Shown here: positions 34,882 to 46,720 of the stretch, one piece after another | Layout of the letters: each line of letters opens with the position of its first letter | Position numbering within the stretch: position 1 is the first letter of the stretch | From: Psoroptes ovis | Taxonomy: Eukaryota > Arthropoda > Arachnida > Sarcoptiformes > Psoroptidae | Assembly (NCBI GenBank): GCA_002943765.1 | Contig: PQWQ01000001.1 | Coordinates: forward strand, 124,001-188,000 | Direction: 5' to 3' | Length of the DNA: 64,000 nt | Translations under genes and position numbers: made by a program | Notes under the pieces: model-generated | Told to the model about the DNA's origin: nothing | Seen by the model: the letters and a program-made list of their open reading frames with translations, nothing else | Databases searched by the model: none

Positions 34882-35204
34882 GTCTTCGCAATCATTTGAT
34901 ATCTGTGTATATGGATGGATAGCAAATTGAAAATACAATTTATATCATTTCATTTCATTTATTTCATTTTAATTTTTCCAGAAATTCAATTTGATTTATG
35001 ATGTGTTATTTATACACAGACACACATACAGACACACTTGGCACAAGATGTGCAACAAGCTACCGACAGAAATATTCAATGAAAATTGAAGAAAATCAAT
35101 CAATAAATTCTGGTTGTGTACGTGGTGTGTGTGTGTGGGCCACACACACACACCACACAATCAAAAAAAAAAAAAAACGACAAGTGATTTGGAAATGAAA
35201 TATA

Positions 35205-35286
35205 TTAGGTTGTCCAATAAGTTTTTGCCATTTTTTTAGATTTTTCTTTCATGCCAAAAACAGCAAGAACTTATGGGACAGCCTAA
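35205..35286. mobile_element. Mariner-type MITE copy 27, type A
   Basis: 82 bp with flanking TA. Left arm TTGTCCAATAAGTTTTTGCC; right arm AGCAAGAACTTATGGGACAG. The T-rich centre is like that of copies 26 and 38. Confidence 0.88.
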
Positions 35287-35581
35287 TATTTATAATTGAA
35301 ATAAATAAATAAATAAATGAAAAAATATGTCATTTTTATACTGAACAAATTTGACATCAAAAATAAAGTTGAATTTGAAAGTGAAATTATTTTTCAATTA
35401 TGGCAAATGATATTAATAATAATAAGAATATTAGAAATTAGTTTACCAAGAGCGAAACGTAAGGGGAAAATTTCAAATTTATCAAATGAAATATGAATGA
35501 AATAAATGTATATTTTTGTGTATTTGTTTTGTTCAAATTGAATTTCAAATTCTTAAATGTTTTTGGCCAAAATTCAATTTA

Positions 35582-35662
35582 TTACGCTGTCCGAAAAGTT
35601 TTTGTTGATTTTCAAATGATTTTCCTACGATATAATCGACAAAAACTTTTCGGACAACCTAA
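35582..35662. mobile_element. Mariner-type MITE copy 28, type C
   Basis: 81 bp with flanking TA. Left end TTACGCTGTCCGAAAAG; centre TTTTCCTACGATATAATCG; right arm ACAAAAACTTTTCGGACAAC. Confidence 0.9.
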
Positions 35663-36006
35663 TATTTTATTTTTGCCCTTTTACTAGTGTTTCTGTTTTC
35701 AAAAAATTTATTAATGATAAATATTTCTTTTTTGAAAAATATATAATTTTATATTCTGCTGCTGTCAACCATTTGCTTATTTCATTCTGTTTGAATCTTT
35801 AACAGAACATATCGAAAATGAAAGCGATTCTTTGCTCAAAATTAATATGATAAATGTGATTTATTGTTTATTTGTGATATTTAATCATTTTTCTTCTTAT
35901 TTTAGGTTTTCTGATTTTTGATTTCAATTCTATTTCTATGATTTAAATAATGAAAATCTGAGTGAATGTTTTGTGCCGAAAAACAAATGAATTTTAAGGA
36001 ATATTT

Positions 36007-36089
36007 AGCTCGGGAGACCTCGACGAGCCTTGTACGCCTCGTAAAACCCTTGAAAAGCCTCGAGAATCTCGGGCAACCTGGCCTAGCCT
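36007..36089. repeat. GC-rich patch with CCT at about 10-bp spacing
   Basis: CCT trinucleotides start at 36018, 36028, 36037, 36048, 36058, 36077, 36082 and 36087, many within CCTCG or CCTTG. It reads as a degenerate minisatellite of 10-bp period. It stands out sharply from the AT-rich surroundings. No gene or known repeat family was recognised. Confidence 0.5.
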
Positions 36090-37070
36090 TCCAAAATATT
36101 GAAATAATTTTCATTTCCCAGCCTATTTGCTAAACGATTAATGGTTCCAAACACACATTGACCATTAATAATAATTTTCAATTTTTATTCCTCCTTTTTG
36201 AAAATTTTCCTTTTTTGGATAATTTGAAAGAAAAATGTATTGAAATTTCATTTTTCAAAATCGATTGAAATAATAATCGATAATTGATTATTATTTTTTT
36301 GTTTCTTCGAGGTTTCTTCTATTTATTTTTATACAAAAATATTACAAATTCATCCATCATTACAAACATTACATTCAAAAAAAAAAAAAAACCATTGATC
36401 ATTATTATTGATTAAGGTTGTAATAAATGCCGTGAATATATGAATATGAGCGTTGAATATGAGAGTGAAAATATGAAAAATTCACCCAAGAAAACCAGCA
36501 AAAAACCATCATTCAAAATTCCATTTCATTTTTTTTTTAAAGTTCTTATGGGGTGTTCAAGGGGAAAAAAATGAAAGGAGAAAAATGAATGAATGAATGA
36601 ATGAAACCATATATCTATAGATCATCAATAATTTTCAAATTTTACCCCATTAATTATAATTTTTTTTTCTTCAGAATTCTTTGACATTTTATACGAAAAT
36701 TTATGGGTGTGTAATATTTTGAACAAGAGGGGGTACATGTGTTTTTTCATAGGGTTTTTAAGGGTAGTCGTATTTGCTTGTGTAAATTTCGATTATTTAT
36801 TATTTCAAAGCGTGTTGTCAGTGTCTGTCTGTGTGTGGTGTGAAATACTCGTTTGTTCTATGATATTAATGGTGTGAAATACATGAAAAAAGTTTCAAAA
36901 AACCAAAGAAACATTGAATGAATGATGAATTATGTTGGATTATTTATTTATTTTTCCATCTATTTATTTATTGAAAATTGAAAATAGTTTAACACAGAAA
37001 AAAAACTTGAGAAAATGTTAATAAATAATATCGACGATGATGATGATCGTTCAATAATGTATTAGGTTTA

Positions 37071-37153
37071 TTAAGCTGTCCGAAAAGTTCATTCCGATTA
37101 ATCGAATAGAGAGTTGCTAATGAAAATCGGCTAAAACTTTTCGAACAATCTAA
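37071..37153 (+). mobile_element. Mariner-type MITE copy 29, type B
   Basis: 83 bp with TA at the left. Type B centre in the + orientation (CGATTAATCGAATAGAGAG). Right end TCGAACAATCTAA. It is preceded directly by ATTAGGTTTA, which looks like another MITE terminus. Confidence 0.86.
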
Positions 37154-38104
37154 TGTATTATCGTACATTGTCTAATGTACGAAGACAACAACCGCCAACA
37201 AAATACATTTTGATCAATGATTGATTTCATTTATATTCTATCGTCGTTGATGCTGCTGTTTGTTTGGTGTTATTAGTGGCAATGATGATCGTATACTTTT
37301 GTCTTGAATCGATTAGACTCGTTTATAAATCGTTGGTGTTTACAATTTATTTTATTTTATTTTAAATGTCGAAATATGAGATCATCTTCATTGATCAATA
37401 ATCATTCATAGTTTTATCTGTTGTAAACTTTTCTCTTTTGTTGAATTTATCCAAATTTTGAAACTTTATTAAATGTTTGTCGGTATGTTTCGTTGGCCGT
37501 ATGAATATTTCAAGGAATATTCGAAGTAAACAACCTTCAAAAACCAGTGAATCCTCGCGGGTTCAGCCTAGTTTTTCGGCAAATTTCACGTGTAATTAAC
37601 CAGATTTGTATTCTTCGATGTATTTTTAGATGAAATAAACAAGTGAATTGTACAAGATTTTGATTGTTTTAAGAGTTAACTCTTGCATAGAATGAATTAA
37701 AACTAGAATTAGAATTAGATTAGTTGACAATATCTTCGAGATTTTTTGGCCTGAAAAAATTGTTTTTTCCATATGAATTAATTCATTAATTTATTATTAT
37801 TTTGTATCAAAAATAACAAATTTTTAATTTAATTTCATTTCATTATTTTCGTCTTGTTCTTTTACTACGTAATCATAAATTGAATGAATGAATGATTATC
37901 AAACGATTTATTTTATCCCATTTTTTGTGATATTTTCCACTGTGTACGCAAGAATTCATCATCAATCATCGAGGTAAAAAATAGTTCGAGAAACAAATGA
38001 GATGAAATAAGCAAAGAATATACGTAGAGAATAATAATCGTATTGAAATAACAAACAAAAAAAATGTCGAAAAAATTTTTTTTTTCATTGAAAAAATGAA
38101 AATA

Positions 38105-38187
38105 TTAGGTTGTCCAATAAGTTCTTGCCATTTTTCGAATTAAAAAAAAAAATTTAAAAAACGGCAAGAACTTATGGGACAACCTAA
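38105..38187. mobile_element. Mariner-type MITE copy 30, type A
   Basis: 83 bp with flanking TA. Left arm GTTGTCCAATAAGTTCTTGCC; right arm GGCAAGAACTTATGGGACAA. The A-run in the loop explains the extra length. 31 bp before copy 31. Confidence 0.9.
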
Positions 38188-38218
38188 TAGTTTCTATCCA
38201 TAAATGAATGTGTTGTTA

Positions 38219-38302
38219 TTAGGGTAGTCCGGAAAGTTTTGGCCAATTTTCACATAAGCAACTCTATTCGATTAAGCCTGATGAACTTTTCGGACAACCT
38301 AA
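38219..38302 (-). mobile_element. Mariner-type MITE copy 31, type B inverted
   Basis: 84 bp with flanking TA. Left end TTAGGGTAGTCCGGAAAG; inverted type B centre CAACTCTATTCGATTAAGCC. Confidence 0.88.
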
Positions 38303-38454
38303 TATTTTTCAAAAAATATACAAAATAAGAATAATGATTATAAATAATGAAATGAAATGAAATGAAGAATGATGATGATGATCATCATCATCATATTTGT
38401 ATATAAATAAATACAAACACACACAACAACACGAAGACCATTTATAATATATCA

Positions 38455-38650
38455 ACAACTGCCAACCAAGAGAAATTGAGCCAACATTTGTAACGCATTA
38501 GCTGCTGCAGTTGCTGCTGCTGTCGTAATGATTCTTTGGTTAGTTGGTCGGTCGGTTCGGTCGGTTGTTTGGTGATGATCATGGTGGCAGCGACGGCCAT
38601 GGTGGCAGCGGTGGTGGCCACACTGAATAAACGATCTACGAAAATTTAGC
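38455..38650. other. GC-richer patch with CTGCTG and GGTGGCAGCG repeats
   Basis: A 200-bp island with CTGCTGCAGTTGCTGCTGCTG, GGTCGGTCGGTTCGGTCGGT and GGTGGCAGC repeats. Both strands have short open frames (Gln/Ala-rich on the minus strand, Gly-rich on the plus strand). It could be an exon fragment of an unrecognised gene or regulatory DNA. No start, splice pair or conserved domain can be shown. Confidence 0.3.
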
Positions 38651-38797
38651 CAAAAAAACATATCGAGCAATGAATTATGGTGAAAAATAAGCTAAAACTA
38701 AACGATGATGATGATGATGATGATGAATGATTAGATCATCAATCACTTTTAGTCTAAAGCATTGTAAGCTTGCTTGCTAAATATATTAATGAGTGTA

Positions 38798-38879
38798 TTA
38801 ATGGTTGTGCGAAAAGTTTTTGCCGATTATATCGTAGGGAATTATGAGAAAATCGGCAAAAACTTATTGGACAACCTAA
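38798..38879. mobile_element. Mariner-type MITE copy 32, type C
   Basis: 82 bp with flanking TA. Left arm TTGTGCGAAAAGTTTTTGCCG; centre ATCGTAGGGAATTATGAG as in copy 11; right arm GGCAAAAACTTATTGGACAA. Confidence 0.87.
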
Positions 38880-41800
38880 TACAAACTGAAACGCCAAGCA
38901 GACCCATAATTTTCTGTTTAGTTTTGTTTTAAATTTGAATTAATATTTTTTGTTTCACAATTTATTTCATCATCATCATCATCGTCGTTTGTATTTTCGG
39001 TATTATTTTTGGTGTATTCACAATTCGTTTCGATTTTTTTGAAATATTCAATGGAATCGAATCGAATCGATACCGTAACAAAAACAATCCATATTAATCC
39101 ATCTATGGATGGATTTATAATTTTTAAAATTCATGGATTCAAAGATAATTTGAAATGTCCTGAAGATTATCTCAGCCCGAAGATTGTGTGATTCGTTTGT
39201 TAACAATCTTTGGATATCAATCAAACGATCAAACATTGAATCGTTTCGATCCAAATATTCAATTACCTTTGTGAATGAATGATTTTGATGCATGAAAAAT
39301 TGGCTTTAAAGCTACCCTGAAAAGCTTTCATAAACCATTTTTTTTTTTTGAAAATTTTAACCATGAATTTTCAAATACATCGATGATTTTCGTACTGTTT
39401 AAACATATCAAATGTGATTAGATTTGAATGTATTATAATATTTTGCAAAATGAATTATTATAATTTCAATTCTCCATTGAAATGAATCCAATTTTCGTGG
39501 ATAAATTTTCAGAATAAAAAATTGAAATTAATAATTTGTTAATTGTCATTAAAATGTCATTGAAATTTTTATGTAATTTGATGAATGAAGATGAATTAAT
39601 GCATATTCAAAACTGGTAATTGACCTGACATGAAATTTGTTTTTTTTTTCATTGAAATTAAGGCTATAATTTATTATTACTTTTTTGATTCTCAAAATTT
39701 CAAATGCAAACACTTGAATAATTGATTGGGTGAGGTTGTCATTTGTTATTTTGAATGAACAACAAAATTACCTCGAATACCTTTAATTTATTATTATTAT
39801 CATTCATTCATTTATTTATTTCAAATTTGAAATTAACACTTGTAAAATATGTGAATAAATGTGTTTTTGGTGTGTGTTTGTATGTGTGTGTTTGAAATGA
39901 ACAACAACCCGAAGAACCGGAGAGAAAATAACATGTAAATTTTCGCTTAATTTCGCTTTGAAAATATTCAAAATATTCAAAAATTCAAATGAAAAAATCC
40001 ATCAACATTGAAACGAAAGGATAATTTATGACCATTCATTCATTTATTTATTTGAATAAATTCATTAATTCATAGCAATTCATCTTAGCCATTATCATAT
40101 TCATCATTCATTCATTCATTTATTCGTTGATTATGATCATGTTTAATTATGATAATGGATGAATGTTATTATCATTATCATTATAATCATCATCAATAAT
40201 ACTGATAATGATCTGCGATGATCTTCAATGATGATTATAATCAAAAGGATGATGATGAATATATGTGTATTTGCATATGAAATAACATAAATTGCATAAG
40301 AAATAAATGCAAATAAAAAAGCAATGAATTGATTGTAATCAGTTGATTGTTAAACAAAGATATAAAGTGTATATTTCAATGAATAATTGTGCTGACCAAG
40401 ACATCTTAATTCAAGGGCTATTGATTCGCTTGAATCAGTTATTTTGTTAATTAAAAAGATTGTAATTACTTCCTTTTCATCTTGTATCAAGCACAATTTA
40501 CTGTTTCAAATTTACTTTTTAAAATTTCTGTGATTTTTCTACTCTTCTCGAATCACAGTGAATTGCATTGAATTTTTCCACTTTATTGGGAAACCCCTTG
40601 GGTAATATTATCTCGTATGTAACTATTCATGTAATATCGAAATATTCCTTCATTCGAAACAAATTCGATATCATAGAAAATTCCATTGAAGAAAGATGAA
40701 GCAAAAAAATTCTGTTTTTGAAAAATATAAAAAATTTCAAAATTTCAAAATCAATTTCAAATACGATAAGATCAATTGAAAGAAAGTTGAAGATATTTTC
40801 TTCTTGAAAATCTTTCTCCTTTATGCCTTTTTCGAAAAATTTCAAAATGTCAAAATCGAAATTCAAACCAATCAATCATCGATAGAATTTTATTATTATT
40901 TTTTCAATAATAGTTTTTCAATATTATTGATTTCAAATATTATTCCAAAGAGAAATAGAGAAATAATGATAAAATAATAATATTGAAAAATACAATTCCC
41001 AAGTCGATACTTTGTTTCAGTTTAAAGCAATTCTTTTTGAAAATTTTACGAATGAATCGTTTCGAGTAGTTCGAGTAGTTGTTGCACTCCTTTCAATATA
41101 ATTTCCGAACAATTCTTCTCCTGAATATTGATTTCTGAATCAATTCCGTTGTGGAATCAAATCGCACCGAAATGTGAAAAACATCGATAATCAAGTACGA
41201 GAGGGGTTATAGTTTTTCACTTTATTTCATTGATAAGAATTGTTTTAAAAATTTTTTATTTCGATTTTACTTTATCTACAAATATGCAAATATTACCCGA
41301 AAAAAAAGAGTGGAGCATTTCATGAGTTTTTCTTCGGAGATAAGCACATTTGAAACTTGAAATTTCGGAAATCATTACACTCGAGTGTATTCGATCGATC
41401 GATCTCAATTCAATTCAATTCAAATCAATCGAATCGAATTGATTGATTGATTGATTGACAGATGATAATCAATGTACAACAACAACAAGATGATGATGAT
41501 GATGATGATTGAATACTCTTCAGATAATAATGATAATGGCAAACTTTCGAGAAAAAATACTTGAAATCATTCAATTATTATTAAATGTGTTTATTGTTTC
41601 GATAATTTTTTGGATCGTTTTTGAGCGATTTCTGCTTATTTTACTTGTAAAATCAATTCAAAATACATTCGATTGATGATTGATTGTTTATTTAATGGCA
41701 ATCATCGAGCAACGATGATCATAAACAAATAAAAATATGAATTGAAACAGAAACAAACTCGGGAAAACGTTGGTATAAAAATTGAATCTCTCGTGTGTCT

Positions 41801-43674
41801 ATGTGTATTTGAGTTTTCGTATGTGTTTATTTCGCCATTATCATTAATGATTATTTCATATTTGTTCATTGATTTTCATTGATTATTATTATTATTATCA
41901 TAATAGACATAATACTTGAAAAATGATCGATGTTTTCATTTTATATTTTATGCATAATGTTTGTCGAGCTTCGAGCTTGAACAAAATGAAAATTTATATT
42001 TTTTCAAATAGAAATTCAACGCTTTTTCCCCTTTGAAATTTTCATTCAATTTCAATTGAATGAATTTGTACGCTGATGATGTAGAACCCTTCAACATGAA
42101 TTGAAAATTCATTTTTTAAAAATAAATATAATCATTCATAGTAACATGTCAAAATATTACTGTGATTATTTATTTTCATTCATTTATTTATTTATTTATT
42201 TATTTTCATTTTTTATAAAATAATTACAGCCAGGGTTATTGTTATTATCATTATTCTTTCAATCCATATTTGAATATTTGTTTGTTTAATGAATAGATGT
42301 TTCACATAATTCTGGTCAAAGATCATGAACAATTTAAATCTAATCAATTTTATTTTTTAAGACCAAAAAATAAAGAAAAGAAATTCTTTTCACTTTTTGG
42401 CAATTGCTCGTTGTTGCTGAATGTTGTTCATTGTCAATGATTGTAATCATTTATTGTAAGCATTTTTCAAGTGTAATCAAATACATTTCAAATATTCAAA
42501 ATTCTTACATTCATTTTTTCACTACTTTGGTGAATTAAAAAAAGAAAAAAATTCCACCAAAATAAATTTCAATGATGATGATGTGATTATGATTGATCAC
42601 TTGGAATACAATATATTCTTATGTTTCAAATTTCTAAATTTAATTCAAAAAATTCAAATTTTTTTTTGATTGATGAAACTTGAATCTAATCGATTTTCGT
42701 TTTTGAAGTTGAAAAAACTGAGAATTACACCAATTGGTTTCAAAACATTTGAAACAAAATGATGATGCAAATAATCGCCATTCATCATCCCGATTCAATT
42801 GCTTCAACAATTGAAACATTGAATTCAATGATTGACTTGAACAATGATTCTCTCGTGTTTTTTTGAAATAATTTCAATCCGCTTAAGTACATTAACCAGA
42901 GCCATAATTCGAATTAATTAAAAATATGTAATTACAAGCATATTTTAAATTTTGAAAAAAATGAATCGTTTCCATACGTTCAATGTCAACCAAAAACTTA
43001 TTCATTATTATTGTATCATCAATTATTTTCATTATTATTTGACTTGTTTGACTGATGATGATTGAATTCTCTCTTTCACTATTTGTTCCATCCTTAAAAC
43101 ATTCTACATCATCAATTTTCTCAAATTCGCGTATTCAAGTCAAAAAATAAATACGAATTCGAAAATACAAGGGTGCGACTAAAGTTGTCAGGTCTTTATT
43201 TTTTCCAACTACGAATTATTGGATAATTTGTATGTCGAAATAAACTGAAAAATGATGAGAAAATAAATCATTATCATCAATCATTCATTCATTTATTCAT
43301 TCATTTATTCTTCATTATTTTTGGTAGGTAAATTTTCGATCAAAGAATATTTATTCTAAACGAATGAAGATAAATAAAGCGAAAACTACGTAGACATTTC
43401 GTAGCTTCGTCGTAGCAATTCATCAATTTGAAAACATTCAATCATCATCATCAGCGTCATCAGTAATATCAGCAGCAGCATCTGTGATAAAATACAAAAA
43501 CAAATATCGATCAAAATCATCTGAATTATCCACAGATTAAATGATGAAAATTTATAAAAATAAATAAATAAATAAACATATGCTTCTTGTATTTTGTACA
43601 ATAAATGAATAGATGAATGAATCAATGAATGTTCTATGTATACGAAGACATTTTATTATTCAAAATTCAATCTA
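38880..43674. other. 4.8-kb MITE-free segment
   Basis: The longest MITE-free stretch of non-coding DNA downstream of noc. It has less repetitive stretches at about 39040-39290 and 40395-40530 (with GATTGTAATTACTTCC). The remainder is AT-rich simple sequence. No coding sequence is supported. Confidence 0.45.
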
Positions 43675-43755
43675 TTAGTTTGTCCGAAAAGTTCACCACG
43701 CTTAATCAAATAGAGTTGCTCATGAAAATCGTCAAGAACTTTTCGGACAATCTAA
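43675..43755 (+). mobile_element. Mariner-type MITE copy 33, type B
   Basis: 81 bp with flanking TA. Type B centre in the + orientation (CGCTTAATCAAATAGAG, ATGAAAATCG). Left end TTAGTTTGTCCG. Confidence 0.88.
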
Positions 43756-44082
43756 TATTTTCTCCATGACTAAAAAACGACGACGACGATTAATTGTGTG
43801 TCAAAAAATTACATCGTCATAGTCTTAGTGTTGTATTTAGTTGAATGGTCGTAGTTAGGAGAAAAACATTTATAAAAGTCATCATCAATTTCAATTGTTT
43901 TGATTTACGATCGGGTTTTTGTATTTTCTGTGTCTTTCTTCTGAATTCATTTATTTTCTCGAAAAAATTTCGACAAGTCGAAACAGATCGGTCGGTCGTA
44001 CAGAACACACAATAATCATTAATTTTTCTTTTGGTTCTTCTGGTCGAAGACGACGATGATGTTCTTTGTTTTATTTATTTTA

Positions 44083-44163
44083 TTTAAGTTGTCCGAAAAG
44101 TTCTTGCCGATTTTTCAATAATTTTCTTCGATATAATCGGGGAAAACTTTCTGGACAACCTGA
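44083..44163. mobile_element. Mariner-type MITE copy 34, type C
   Basis: 81 bp with flanking TA. Left arm AGTTGTCCGAAAAGTTCTTG, centre TTTTCTTCGATATAATCGG, right arm GAAAACTTTCTGGACAACC. Confidence 0.87.
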
Positions 44164-44592
44164 TAGTTTATTTCCATTGAAAATAACAAATTGTTCGGCA
44201 TTCGATGTCCCCTCTCTGAATGTTCAACATTCAACAACATTGAATTCATTTATCTTTATATGTGTGTGTGTGTATTTGTATTGCTTACTTGCTAGAAAGC
44301 AAGATCATTCATTTATTCATTCTCGATTATAAATAATGATAATGATGATGATGATCACTGTGTAAAAGCTGTAAGAAATAACAGCAACAGCAACAAACTA
44401 ATGATAATAACAAATAATCAAAATTAACTAAAGAAGCATCAAACATATAAATAAGATTAAGTATCTTTTATCATTATTATTGCTGTTGTTGTTATGGTTA
44501 TTATTATTAATATTAAAGATTTAATACATTTAACACAACAACAATACATCGACAAGATCAGTCGTCATATTAACAATAGCAACAACGTAGAC

Positions 44593-44728
44593 CAGTCATT
44601 CTCAACCAGTGTTCCGCGGCACTTTAGTGTTTCGCCAGTTTTTAAAAGTGTATCGCACAAATTTCGGAAATAAAGGCCGTATTCCTGATTTCAGTGCGCC
44701 GTAGCAAATAAAAGGTTGAGAATGACTG
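44593..44728 (-). mobile_element. hAT-like non-autonomous element (MITE), copy 2
   Basis: 136 bp with the same perfect 15-bp terminal repeats as copy 1 (CAGTCATTCTCAACC at 44593-44607, reverse complement at 44714-44728). The left half matches the reverse complement of the right half of copy 1 (GTGTTCCGCGGCACTTTAGT), so the two copies lie in opposite orientation. Flanks ACGTAGAC and TCATAGAC agree at 6 of 8 positions, suggesting an older insertion with a decayed duplication. Confidence 0.8.
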
Positions 44729-46147
44729 TCATAGACAATAATACAAATAATAATTCAAATAATGATTCAATAACAATTTAGACATGTGAATACATCTATT
44801 TATATGAAGCTCTAAACATGATAATAATCATAGTAATAATATTAATATAAACGATATCTAGACAAATGAGATTTGAGAGATTTGAGAGATTTCTTTATTT
44901 TATTTTAAACAAATTATCTTTGATTCATCATTAATTTATCCAATTTGTTCAATATTCAATATTCAAAATTCATTTATATTCATCATATTCATAATATTCA
45001 TCAACGAATGGTGAATAAATGAATGAATATGGATAAATGGGTAAACTATTAAGTTTGTATGGTTGTTTGATGGCTGTTTCTCCGTATTTTGCTTGTTTCA
45101 GTGTTCAAATTCATTTATTTGTTCGTTTTAGTCTCAATTTTTAGTTTATTTATTCATTTTTCGATAAAATAAATAACAAATCATAGATGCTTCATGATGG
45201 TGATGATGATCATAGATCAAATCTTGAATCTAGTGTTTGTAATGAAGAATGAGTGTTTGAATGATCATTAATCTTATTCTTTTTCATTTGTCTGCCCGAT
45301 GGTTTGTTTGTTTGTTTATTTATTTGTTTCAAACATCATTTCCCTGGCCTAAATTTAGACTAAATGAAATTTCCAATGAATTTTGGTCGAGTCGTTCGGT
45401 GAATGCTTTTTAAATGTTTTGGTCATGGCCAGACCAGACCCGAATCAGTTGGGCCATGGCCTTTATTTTCATACAAATTGAATAAACAAAACAAATGAAT
45501 AAACCAAATTCAACATGGCTTTCAAAATTGAAACCACCATAATTTCAAATTTCAATTTTGTTTATTTTCAACATTTTCAATGATGATTTTATTTTCTCAT
45601 GGTGTTACGGCGGAGTCGTTCAATTGAGGCATTTTGCTCGAATTCCCATTTGTCTATGACATTTTTTTTATTGTTTTAAGAATATTTATTCTTCGAGGTG
45701 CATTACTTTGTTTGATTCTTGATTCAAATGATTCAAGCAATGTTGGCAAATACATACTGTAGTGTATGCAGCAATACATATACTTGTTACCATAATCATG
45801 ATTGATGTATATTGTTCACGACCAGCAAAAACAACATTTTTTCAACGACAAGTTGTGAAACATCATTTCTCTTGCGTATATCATCTTCCAAATTATTTAT
45901 TTATTTATTTATTCATTCATTTTCTTCATTAATTTTAAATTTTTATGCAAATTTGAAATAATGACAAAATTTTGCAACTTTTTCCCATTGCAATTCATCA
46001 ATTATTTAAGTTTATTTCAAATAAAATAAATACATCGAAAATGTCAGTGGAGAAAAAGACAAAATGTAAAATTATGGCATTGCTACTATGAAACAAAAAT
46101 GCAATTATTCTACATATCAAATAGCTTAATGAATGAATAAATAAATA
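44729..46147. other. Intergenic segment with a higher-complexity island
   Basis: AT-rich DNA. The palindrome GGCCATGGCC near 45451-45460 and a non-repetitive stretch at about 45595-45810 stand out, the latter with CATAC-TGTAGT-GTATG. No gene was recognised. Confidence 0.4.
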
Positions 46148-46227
46148 TTAGGCTGTCCGAAAAGTTTTGGCCAATTTTCATGAACAACTCTATTGATTAA
46201 GCCCGATGAACTTTTCGGACAACCTAA
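46148..46227 (-). mobile_element. Mariner-type MITE copy 35, type B inverted
   Basis: 80 bp with flanking TA. Left end TTAGGCTGTCCGAAAAG; inverted type B centre CAACTCTATTGATTAAGCCC. Confidence 0.9.
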
Positions 46228-46307
46228 TAAAATGAATAATTTTTCTTGAAAATATTCTTAGAATTTTTGAATAATTATTATCATCATCATTATTTCATAT
46301 TTGTCTC

Positions 46308-46308
<1 letters not shown>

Positions 46309-46344
<36 letters not shown>
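46309..46344. repeat. Poly(A) tract, 36 A
   Basis: The longest homopolymer in the window. No retroposed sequence was recognised next to it. Confidence 0.85.
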
Positions 46345-46346
<2 letters not shown>

Positions 46347-46696
46347 CCTTTGAATCATATTGATTTTGGTTGACACACAAAAAAACTGCTATTTGTTGCC
46401 CTAATGCTGTCATAATCATTCATTCTTTAATTCTTAAATTCATCCATTCATCCATTCATTCATTTCTTCATGAAGTATTGTACATGAACAGATGTGTTGG
46501 ATGTGAATAATACTAAAAATAATGATGATAATCATTTTTCAAAGAAAAAATTCTATAGGCCTTAATGTGTGTTTGTATGTATGTACAAGTGCAAAAGACA
46601 CACAAGAGAAAATCAATCATTTTAATCATTCAATCATTTTCAACCTTTGAAAAATAAGGAGAAATTTTTCCATTTCATTTTTCATTTCAAAATAAA

Positions 46697-46720
46697 AATG
46701 ATCGATCGATCGATCGATCA
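46697..46720. repeat. 24-bp perfect palindrome of GATC units
   Basis: ATGATCGATCGA followed by its reverse complement. A (GATC)n microsatellite. Confidence 0.8.

Noticed and set aside
46309..46344. Poly(A) tract as the tail of a SINE or processed pseudogene
   Set aside because: No tRNA-like box, target duplication or coding-like sequence was seen upstream of it.
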